In this document: piece after piece, positions 24,756 through 33,109 of the stretch
How the letters are laid out: the number at the start of each line of letters is the position of its first letter
Position numbering within the stretch: the first letter of the stretch is position 1
DNA from: Hirsutella rhossiliensis
Lineage: Eukaryota; Ascomycota; Sordariomycetes; Hypocreales; Ophiocordycipitaceae
NCBI RefSeq assembly: GCF_020360975.1
Contig: NW_025408675.1
Coordinates: forward strand, 992,001 to 1,056,000
Length of the DNA: 64,000 bases
Direction of reading: 5' to 3'
Program-made: the position numbers and the translations under genes
The notes under the pieces: generated by a model
The model's input: the letters and a program-made list of their open reading frames with translations, nothing else
Told to the model about the DNA's origin: nothing
Database searches by the model: none

Positions 24756-26330
24756 TTTACTAGCATAGTAGGAACTAACTAAGGCGCCCCCTTTACTATA
24801 TTAAATACCTTTAGAAATACTAAAACTACCTTATCCTTTACTCCTTCTTTATCCTTTATATTAAGACCTATCTTTATTAGTATAGCACTTACCTTAGCCT
24901 TAGTAAATAGTAAAGCGTATTACTATAAAGTATAGCCTATATTACTATCGATAAGGTAGAGTTTTAACTAGGATTCCTAGGCTTAGTACTTTAAGCTTAT
25001 ATAAGCGATATTAAATAAAGGTATAAGGTTAAGGTAAATAATAAGCTTATAGCGGTTATTAATTAGTATATAGTAGTTAGCACGCTTAACCTAGTATATC
25101 GTTAGGCGGTCGCTAATAAAAGGGTTAAATAAAACTTATAATAGTAGACTTTTATATACCTATAGTCTTAAAGGACTTATAATAAGCTATCTTAGTAGCG
25201 TTAAAAGCCTTAGCTAAATACTATACTATAATAGTAAGATAGCGCCGATTAGCCTCCTTAAAAATAAGTATACTTATATTTAAGCTATCGTCCTTAGTAT
25301 CCTTATTACTAGTCTTTAGCTTATTAAGCTTACGTAGGTACTTAATAATAGCGACTATATTAGCTTAGTTACTAGATATAAAAGTAGTAGCCTTAAGAAA
25401 GATTAGCTTATTAATCGTAATATTTAAAATTAAGGGGAAACTTACTTAGTTATAAGTTACGGTATATCTATAATACTACTTATAGCGCGTTAAGGAAACC
25501 CTTAAGAAAATATAGCTAATTAAGAGCACCTTAATAGGCTTAGGCTTAGTCGTACTATACTCCTTAATAACTATCCTAAAATAATATATATACTAAAGCT
25601 TATAAGGGATAACCTTATAGGCCTTAACTAAGCGGGCTTTAGCCTTAAATTAAGTGCGCTTCTTTATAAGAGCGCGACCGCTTTATACCGCCGCTTAGGT
25701 GCCTTTATCTTTAGCGCCGCCGTTCTTAAGTTTATCGGTAAGAGGAGTTAGATCGCGGCTATCTTTATTATTACTATTATTATTATCTTAGCCCTTATTT
25801 AGCTAGGTATTAAGATAGTCTTAGCCCTTATTTAGCTAGGCCTTATTATTAATATTAGCCTACTTATTTTAAGGAGCGGCCTAGGTAACGATCTATTATT
25901 AGCTAAAGCCGCTTTATTAAGATAAAGTAGCTAGGTTATTAGCACTTACCTAAGAGCGCCTAAGTACGATCTCCTTATTAGTATTAGTATCGCTAACGGG
26001 GGTAATAGACTTATAAGTTTCCTAGCTTATAAAGGTAAGCTTATCGATAGCTAGAGCTAAGGCATTTAATAGGGTAATAAGGATATAACCCTCGCTAACG
26101 TTAGGTCTTAGACTAGAAGTCTCTTAGGACTAGGATTCCCTTATACCTTTCTTAGCTTTCTTTATTAAAGGGGAACTAGCGTTACTATAAGACTTTTAGG
26201 CTAATCGCTTATACTTTAAAGGCAAACCCGCCGCTACCTACTTCTATATATAGTATAGGAAATCGGCGTTATAGTTCTTTATCTTTATTAGTATAGAAAG
26301 TATTATTATTAATAAATTATCGATAAAAAG
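24756..26330 (-). pseudogene. Unidentified reverse-strand frame, RIP-inactivated
   Basis: Read-through on the minus strand (entering at about 26330) gives a frame with few interruptions. It starts near TNKDKEL, has an Asn/Gln-rich middle with an 11-residue tandem repeat (LNKGQDYLNTQ type, about 25787-25840), a basic stretch near 25650 and a hydrophobic part including KPKPIKVLLISYI near 25540. At least one frame change occurs near 26100. I do not recognise the family. It lies inside R, upstream of R's 3' LTR, but on the opposite strand, so it may be a captured or inserted gene or an antisense ORF of R. Confidence 0.4.
25787..25840 (+). repeat. 33-bp tandem repeat, about two copies
   Basis: CTTAGCCCTTATTTAGCTAG starts at 25787 and again at 25820, a period of 33 bp that preserves reading frame. 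On the minus strand it encodes an 11-residue repeat in the unidentified frame. Confidence 0.75.
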
Positions 26331-26685
26331 TAATATAAAAAGGTATAAGGGATTAATAAAAAAAGGGCGTAAAACTCTATAGTAATTATAAGTAAAAGAG
26401 TTAAAGAAGAAAAGAAAATAAAAGAAGTAAGAGATATATATATACGCTCTTTATATTATAGTTACGCGGCCGATATATAAGTAATACTATAACGGTTACT
26501 TAGCGGTAACCGTTAGTATAATAACTATTAATATTATAGAGCGTAGACTAACGTATACTTATATAGGCGTATACGCGCGATATATAACTAAAACTATCTC
26601 TCTTTTTAACTAAATATATATAGTATAGTAAAAGTAATATATATTAAAGATATAGCTAAGACGTCTATATAAGAAGGGAGATAAT
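26331..26685. other. RIP-mutated spacer ending in a polypurine tract
   Basis: No coding signal was found. The last bases (about 26671-26685) are purine-rich, AAGAAGGGAGATAAT, and abut R's right LTR, so they are the likely plus-strand primer of element R. Confidence 0.6.
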
Positions 26686-26942
26686 TATAAGAGCGCTATT
26701 AAGAGGTATAAGCTAATAAAGTACTTAGATATATAGTACTAATATATTAGTAGGGTATTAGTAGGGAATTATACCTACCTTACTTATATATTATAGACCT
26801 CTTACTACTCTAACTAAAGAGGAAAAATTCTTCTTTTTATAAGCTTTAGTCTTATAATAAGGAGAATATAATATATATAGTATAGTACCTCTAGCTATCT
26901 CTACTACCTAACTAATCGTACCGTAATATATATTCCCTTATA
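26686..26942 (+). repeat. Element R 3' LTR
   Basis: This 257-bp copy of the R LTR begins TATAAGAGCGCTA and ends TTCCCTTATA. It has lost more CpA/TpG sites than the left copy. Its right edge joins directly to a truncated copia LTR (H2). Confidence 0.82.
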
Positions 26943-27391
26943 AGTATATAAAAAAGGTATTAAAGTTAATAAATTTTTTTCTTTATTTACTAACGGATAT
27001 ACTATTTTATATAGATAATTATAACTAAATAAAAAAACCTTTTAAGACTAGATTTAGGCTACTATATAGCCCTAAGGCTAAGAGATTCTATAATACCTTA
27101 AGTATATTTAGAAGTATCTTAGTTCTATTAATATTTATATTTAAAGGAGGTTAGTTATACTAGTATTCTTAAGAGGTCTTAGCTAGTATTCTAAGCTAGC
27201 TCTATTCCTTTAATTCTTAATTATATAATAACTAGCAACCCGTTTAATATATAATAATATATAAAGTAACGAGCGATTCTTATTTTATAAGATAGGATTT
27301 TATCTATAATTAATATACTACTTATTAGCTTATATAATTAAGAGAGTATATTATAGCTACTTTATTTATAGTAGGAATACCGTTCCTTATA
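26943..27391 (-). repeat. Truncated copia LTR H2 (3' LTR of S)
   Basis: About 449 bp of the LTR family found as solo H1 and as the 5' LTR of element L, in antisense. Its right end CCGTTCCTTATA is intact. The next bases GCCTCCCTTAAAGAG are the complement of a polypurine tract, so this is the 3' LTR of a minus-strand element. The LTR's other end is missing at the junction with R. Confidence 0.8.
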
Positions 27392-28780
27392 GCCTCCCTT
27401 AAAGAGTAGATTTATATACTCTTTACTAATTTATTTATAGTAGTATATATATAGGGTAAAACCCTAATTTAAAAAAACTATTCTTATACCTTAATAGGAT
27501 ATATAAAAACCTATTCTTTCTTAGGAAAAAAAATCCTTAGGTATATACTAATAGAAAAACCTATAGTAGGAAAAATCTATAGTTATAATAATTATTTATA
27601 GGATAACCTTATATAAAGTAAAACCTATAATTACTAGGAAAATCTTAATAGATAAAAACCTAGTAAATATTTTTCTAAGAAACCTAAAAAGGAAAAACGT
27701 AGTAAGGGAAAGATATAAAAAGTATAAGAAATATCTAAAAACTACTTTTTAATTACTTAGGAACTTATATTAAGGATAGACTATCTCTAAATTTATAAAG
27801 TAATCTAGGTCTTAATTCCTTTATAAAAATATTAGCTATATTATCTTTTAATTTAATAAAAAAAACTCTAATTTCCCTTTCTCTTATATTAGTTTTAGTA
27901 TAGTAATAAGCTAATCTTATATACTTAGACCTTTTATAAAATTCCGGATTTTCTACTAATTTAATAGTAGTAGTATTATCTATTAAAATAAGAGGTATAG
28001 TATTAAGAATCTTAATAAATAGATCCTTAGTAATATATTTAAAAAGTATATTTAAATAAATAGCTTCTTTATTTACCTCCTTAAGGCTAATATACTTTAC
28101 TTTATAGGTAGAAAAGGCAATAACTTTCTACTTAAAGTAAGCCTAGCTTATTATATTATTATATATATAAAAATAGTAACTAGAAAAGGATTTTCTATCT
28201 ATTAAATCTAACGCCTAGCTAGAGTCGGTAAAACCCTTTATATATAAATAGGTAAAAGGGATATTATAATTATATTTAATCTTTAGGCTAAGGAGTTTAT
28301 TTAAATATTTCTAAATTATATTTAAAGCCTTAAAATATATTTAGTTAGGCTTAGCCGCGAATCTAATATAGGATATTATAGAATATAAGATATCTAGCTT
28401 AGTAAATAAGGCTAAGTATAATAAAGATCCTATTTCTTTTTAAAAATTATAATATATCTTCTTTAAAAGGTAATTCCTTTGCTTTTAAAAGCTTAAAGCT
28501 TACTATAATAGGTAAATTCGAAGTTCCTAAACCTTCTTTATTAAATTCCTTTAATTTATTTAAGGTATAATTTTCTTAGGATATATATAGCTCTTTATTT
28601 TCTCGGTTTATTATAATATTTAAACCTAAGAAGTCTTTTATATCTCTTAAAATAGTAAAATCTAAGAATTTAAATAATTCTTTAAATAATCTTTCTTTTA
28701 TTATTCTTATATAAAGAGATATAAGAAGTATATAAAAATATATAAAGGTAAAATTAAAAGTAAGAGGTTAAATAAGTAAG
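27392..28780 (-). pseudogene. Element S: Ty1/copia RT-RNase H remnant, RIP-inactivated
   Basis: On the minus strand, from about 28750 down, read-through shows the end of the RT palm, DIKDFLGLNIIINREN, a connection with FNKEGLGTSNLPI, and RNase H. RNase H includes VKYISLKEVNKEAIYLN (the former EAEYMAL motif, about 28060-28110) and the characteristic C-terminus KYIRLAYYYTKTNIREREI...FIKLKDNIANIF (about 27790-27940), where the final catalytic Asp has become Asn. RNase H directly before the 3' LTR, with integrase not downstream, is the copia order. Gag, protease and integrase are missing. Confidence 0.85.
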
Positions 28781-29257
28781 GTAGAGATATATAATTCTTA
28801 TAAGGGTAGTAATTATAGTAAGGGAATAATTATTATATTACCTTAATTATCCTTCTTTTCTTTATTTAACGCTTTTCTTTATACTTATTTAGTATCTTAA
28901 TTAATAAAGAAGATCCTACTTAAAGAAGCTATTAATATCCTTTTAACTACTAAGCTTTTTATTAGTTTTCCCCTCCTTTTTAGCCGTTACTAGTATATCC
29001 GTCTTATCTTTCGCTACCTCTATAAAAAGCTATTATTACTTTTACTTCCCTTCTTACCTTTACCCTCCTCTTTATACCTCCTTTTAGCTCCTTTCTTAAA
29101 ACTAATTTTTTAGCTTCTTAGGTCCCTCTTACTAAGGGATATCTCTAAGAACTATAAAATTAAGCTATACTTCGCGATATACCCCCTTAGCTATAGCCTA
29201 CCCCTTAAGGGTAAAGCTAAATAATTAGGCCGGTAAGCGTATAAAAGAGGTCTTAGT
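28781..29257. other. RIP-mutated sequence, not identified
   Basis: This lies between S and element C. A Lys/Arg-rich reading is possible on the minus strand around 28940-29100, but I see no motif. C inserted at its right end: TTAGT at 29253-29257 is the left TSD. Confidence 0.4.
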
Positions 29258-29443
29258 TATAAAAGTCTTTAACTATTATAGGTTATAGGCTTAAGCTATA
29301 GCCTAAGCTATATAGTTATATATAAAGGGCCGGATCTTATATATATATATATAGGCTAGCTACGTATAAAAGAGCTTTATATAGCTTATTAATATTATCT
29401 TATAAATAGTACCTATATATATACCTCTACTTACTCTATAATA
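29258..29443 (+). repeat. Element C 5' LTR
   Basis: The 186-bp LTR begins TATAAAAGTC and ends CTCTATAATA. It has the same hairpin, TATA-like box and TA microsatellite as D. It is more RIP-converted than D's LTR. Confidence 0.9.
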
Positions 29444-29626
29444 ATATAAGCTATTAACTAATAAATCTAATAGATATCTCTTTAAAGAGGGTGCCTCCTC
29501 CTTAAGAAAGTACTCTGCCCCTCCTTAGATAGATAGGAAGTATTATAGCTATCCTAGAAGCGATTAAAAGCGCAACGGCTAGCGAGAAGGACGAGGTTCT
29601 CGCTATACTAAGGGAGTCTTAAGGTA

Positions 29627-29670
29627 AGTCCCTGCACATAGAAATGGGCACCCCCCTGTTTTGGGCACCC
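29627..29670 (+). repeat. Pogo left terminal inverted repeat
   Basis: 44 bp, identical to the complement of 31430-31473. It contains two GGGCACCC motifs, which may be transposase contact sites. Confidence 0.95.
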
Positions 29671-29943
29671 CAAAAAAATCACGACCATTTTCAACACCAT
29701 TAATTCAATCCCTTCTCACTGCCCACCACCGTGCACTACGATACAATCGTCACCTATTTCTGAAACCTCAGCTTCGGTTTCATCAGATTCTTCATTCTCA
29801 GCTGCGTTCACCTCCTCCTGCGCCCGTCGTATTGCCTCAATATTGGCGAACCTCGAATTCGGGCTCGTGACCACCCTCTTCCTTTTTCGGCTTGACGGCC
29901 GCCAATTGTGTTTCCAGTGCCTGAATCTGCAATTGAGCTTTTG

Positions 29944-31319
29944 CTAAAGGCCATCCTTCTCGTCAAACCCTTTTGTGATCTTCCTGAACAGCAATCTCTT
30001 CGTGGGCACGTCGTCGTCTAGCTGGTTGAATTGAACTACCTGAACCTTCAGATCTTGCGAGCGCCTCGGGGTCGACCACGCAATCTGGGATGTGTCTGAT
30101 TGCCAGTCACTGGTGGGTAAGTGGCTATTGAATGCATTGGCCACATTTTTCGCGTTCTTTTGCGTCTGTTGCTGTTCTCCAGCAGAAGAGGGCTCAAAGT
30201 GGCTTCGCCATCGACACCGGCCACAAACCCGTCGCTTTCCAGCCACCCTTGATGTTTGACACAGTGAGCGCTTGCTCGCGTGCTTTCTGGTAGCAGGAAA
30301 GAAAGTTTTGCTTGCCGACTGGGCTTGAATCGGTCAGGAGGCTGAGAAATCCGACCTGTTTGCGGTAGTAGTGCTTAAGAGCGGAAGACAGACAAATCGA
30401 GCGGTTGCAGCACATGAGAGGTATGGGGAGGTAAGAAAAGAAGGTGAATCTGATGCTGGTAGCATAGATACATGAAGTCAACCGTCTCGTGACTTCCGTG
30501 GCCGTCCAATACTAGCAGTCTTCGCTCCGAAGGGTCGGGTGGCTGGGTTCTTGGAATGAACACCTTTCGAGCCACTCCACCGCAGTTTGGTCCGAAGTCC
30601 AGCCGTTCTTTGTCGCAGTGAATTGCCAGTCACTAAAAGTACTGAGATCTTCTGGGAACCACTGTTTCTGGACCGATTTGCCCTTGAAAATGACGAGTGG
30701 AGGAGGAAGGTGCCGGCAGCGGACACGCACTCGATGAACGACGTCCAGACCCGAGAACCAGGCGTCTTCTTTTGTACAGATCGTTTTTCAGCACTGCCAA
30801 CGACCAGGCCATTCTCCCCAAGTCCTTCCATGATGCCTGCTTCATCCATGTTGTACCTGTTCTCCGGCTTAATAGCCAGAATCTCGGGAAGGAAGAAATT
30901 GTTGAACCAAGGCCGAATTACCTCGGTAGAAGCGCCGTTGACACGCGCAGAGTCTCTGTGATGGCACTTCTGGGTCGAACTGCAGGATTTCGTCTTAAAA
31001 ATGCTTGCATCCAGTGTTTTCCGAGCGGTGTGTGGTCTCCTTTGACGGCGAGCATGCGCTGCGCGAACTGCCTGATCTGCGAGTGAGTGGGAGGAAGGCC
31101 CAAGGCGTCCTGAATGAGAATCCATTCGGTAAGTTGCTTTTCCTGTGTCTGAGAAAGCCTCTGAAGAGCAGAAAATGCATCCTTTCTGCATTCGTGACCA
31201 TGCATGCGATTGTAAAGAGTTGCCCTCAGGACGCCCCAATCGCGAGCAGCCTTCTTGGCGGATCCGCCATTGGCGATTGCCTCAAGGGCGCTGTGAATGT
31301 CAGACTCTGTATATTTCAT
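29944..31319 (-). pseudogene. Pogo-family transposase, broken by frameshifts
   Basis: The start is at 31319 (MKYTESDIHSALEAI). Residues 1-130 form the helix-turn-helix and CENP-B-like DNA-binding region (ANGGSAKKAARDWGV...). The catalytic DDE domain follows in other frames: YNMDEAGIMEGLGENG (first Asp, about 30840), LLVLDGHGSHETVDF (second Asp, about 30510) and LPPHTSHVLQPLDLSVF (third Asp, about 30400). The second and third Asp are separated by 35 residues, the DD35D spacing of Fot1/Pogo. Frame changes occur near 30940, 30705, 30560, 30380 and 30240. The one at 30560 looks like a single G lost from a GGG run. The last open segment (29944-30246) is the C-terminal region. No active protein can be made from this sequence as given. 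Confidence 0.93.
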
Positions 31320-31414
31320 CAGTAGTGGCTTGAAGACACATGCGTCAATTTTTTAGCAGATTGGATGCGTTTCCGCGGTGAAATTTGCTGTTGAAGTTGA
31401 CGCAGCCGTTTAGG

Positions 31415-31438
31415 TTGGGCACCCATCTTGGGTGCCCA
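31415..31438 (+). repeat. Subterminal hairpin inside Pogo right end
   Basis: TTGGGCACCC and GGGTGCCCAA form a perfect 10-bp stem with a short loop, overlapping the inner edge of the right terminal repeat. It adds another copy of the GGGCACCC motif. Confidence 0.85.
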
Positions 31439-31473
31439 AAACAGGGGGGTGCCCATTTCTATGTGCAGGGACT
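31430..31473 (-). repeat. Pogo right terminal inverted repeat
   Basis: 44 bp complementary to 29627-29670, ending GTGCAGGGACT before the TA target duplication. Confidence 0.95.
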
Positions 31474-33109
31474 TATATAAGCAAAAGCGGAATTTTAGGA
31501 AATCAAGGAATCACGTAAGACTACGTAATAGAGGGGAAGAAGGAGTATAAGGTAGGATTTTCAACGGAATTTATTAGTAGTATATTAGTATATAGAAGAG
31601 GTATTAAAGTTTATTTTCCTATCTATCTACCAGCGGACATACTGTCTTATATAGACAATTATAGCTAAACGGAAGAACCTTTCGGGACTAGATTTAGGCT
31701 GCCGTATAGCCCTAAGACTAGGGAATTCCGTGATACCTCGAGTAAGTCTAGAAGTGTCTTAGTTCCACTAATATTTATGTTTAAAGGAGGTTAGTCGTGC
31801 CGGTGTTCTTAAGAGGTCTTAGCTAGTATTCTAAGCTAGCTCTATTCCTTCGATTCCCGATTATACGATAACCGGCAACCCGTTTAATATATAATAACAT
31901 GTAAAATAATAAGCGATTCTTGCTCTATAGGATAAGATTTTATCTATAATTAATATACTACTTATTAGCTTATATAATTAGGAGAGTATATTATAGCTGC
32001 TTTATTTATAGTAGGAACACCGTTCCTTATAGGGAGCCGTTTATAAAACTAGCTTTAACCCCTATAACCTCTATAACGCTAGTTATAGCGGCGATACTAC
32101 TAACGTAGAAGCCGCTCCCTTAGCTAACTTAGGATAGTAAGCTAAAGTCCTTTTACTTCTTTCTTAGCTAGCTATAGATAAAGTTTATAACTAATAAGAA
32201 ATAAGGCTTAAATAGCTATCGCGATATAGCGTAGTATTTACTCTTTTATATACTACTAGAGCCTTAGATATAGCGGATCTTTAGATTCTAAGATAAGGGC
32301 GGCCCTAAGGGTAGACGCGACCTATAAGACTTCTTTTAATACCTTATATATACGTTTAGTAATATATAAGAGCGGGAGAAAGCGTAAGATAAGCTATAGA
32401 CCCTTAAGTAAAAAAATAGATAAACCTTTAGCGAATTCCTACTTAATTTCGAAGAGACGCTCTTATAGGTAGTAGGGACTATAGTATAGGAAGATAGCGC
32501 GAAGCTTATATAGCTATAGAATTCGATTACGCTAGCCCTATAAGAGCTACTTATCCTTATAATTATACTTACTAACTATAGCGAGTATATAAGCTAGTTA
32601 ATAAAGGTAGTATAAGGCTATAAGTAAACGCTATATTTTTAAAAGCTTTATAAGCGCTCGCTATATAGCGGCGATAAGATTACCGCCCTTTTATAAGATA
32701 AATAACTAGCTATCGATATAAATAGAGATACCTTAATATCTACTACTTATATAGACTAGGCTAAATATAATAAGAAGACGCCGTTAACTACCTCTTATAC
32801 CGCTTTATACTTTAAGTAGTAAGTAAAGTAAGTAATAAGTAAGGAAATTAGGAAAAGGAAGGCTAACGGCCGCTACTTACGTTATAATACGTTTATATAC
32901 TTTATATTAAAATGCCCCTTCCTTTTAACTAAGCGGCCTATAGCGGTTTAAGTAGTAAAGATAAAACTACTCTTTACTTTAAACGATAAGGAGGACTCTG
33001 CCCCCCTAAGCCTAAAAGAAAAAGAGTAGCTCTAAAGTAAAGATAAGCTCTAAAGCCTTAGTTACTAGTATTAGTAAAAGAGAAGGAGGAATTATCCGCC
33101 TATATAAAG

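Larger units (their letters stand above)
2064..26942 (+). mobile_element. Element R: LTR retrotransposon, interrupted by nested insertions
   Basis: Two direct copies of a 257-258 bp LTR (2064-2321 and 26686-26942) bound this block. Each begins TATAAG and ends CTTATA, as expected for TGTAAG...CTTACA after RIP. A purine-rich tract (AAGAAGGGAGATAAT) sits directly before the right copy, as expected of a polypurine tract upstream of a 3' LTR. A Gag-like frame follows the left LTR to about 3470. The rest of R's own interior has been displaced or replaced by element B and the elements inside it. The 5-bp flanks (GTTCG left, AGTAT right) do not match, so the two LTRs may come from different copies or a flank has been rearranged. 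Confidence 0.6.
29627..31473 (-). mobile_element. Fot1/Pogo-type DNA transposon, 1,847 bp, TSD TA
   Basis: Perfect 44-bp terminal inverted repeats (29627-29670 and 31430-31473) begin AGTCCCTGCACATAG, and TA flanks both ends (29625-29626 and 31474-31475), as for Tc1/mariner elements. The element encodes a degraded minus-strand transposase with a Pogo DDE domain. The length fits the Fot1/Pogo norm of about 1.9 kb. CpA and TpG are normal, so it was never RIP-mutated although it sits inside RIP-saturated DNA. Confidence 0.95.
29617..32031 (-). mobile_element. Solo copia LTR H1, TSD GGGAG, carrying a Pogo transposon
   Basis: About 566 bp without the Pogo insertion. The ends are TCTTAAGG on the left and CCGTTCCTTATA on the right, flanked by TSD GGGAG (29612-29616 and 32032-32036). 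It is the same family as L's 5' LTR (H3), in opposite orientation. It keeps several TG and CA sites (such as CGTGCCGGTGTTC), so it is clearly less RIP-mutated than the surrounding element C. Confidence 0.9.
29450..33060 (+). pseudogene. Element C Gag, RIP-inactivated and split
   Basis: It is collinear with D's Gag up to AAGGGAG at 29616 and resumes after the nested insertion at 32032 with the same GGGAG and then CCGT. The second part continues through the former zinc-knuckle region at about 32870-32930 (Cys and His codons replaced). Only the flanks 29450-29616 and 32032-33060 are Gag; the middle is H1 and Pogo. Confidence 0.75.

Noticed and set aside
1610..29610. An alternative genetic code with TAA/TAG as Gln (as in ciliates)
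   Set aside because: Reading TAA/TAG as Gln opens long frames, but non-coding LTRs show the same loss of CpA and TpG on both strands, and ATG, TGG, TGY and CAY codons are missing as well. RIP explains all of this; the unmutated K and Pogo use normal stops.
29661..29870. Plus-strand 69-codon ORF at the left end of the Pogo element
   Set aside because: It begins in the terminal inverted repeat and runs against the transposase; it has no motif and is best seen as chance.
30587..31333. Plus-strand ORFs of 60-130 codons across the Pogo transposase
   Set aside because: They are complementary-strand shadows of the minus-strand transposase, whose DDE and helix-turn-helix motifs fix the coding strand.
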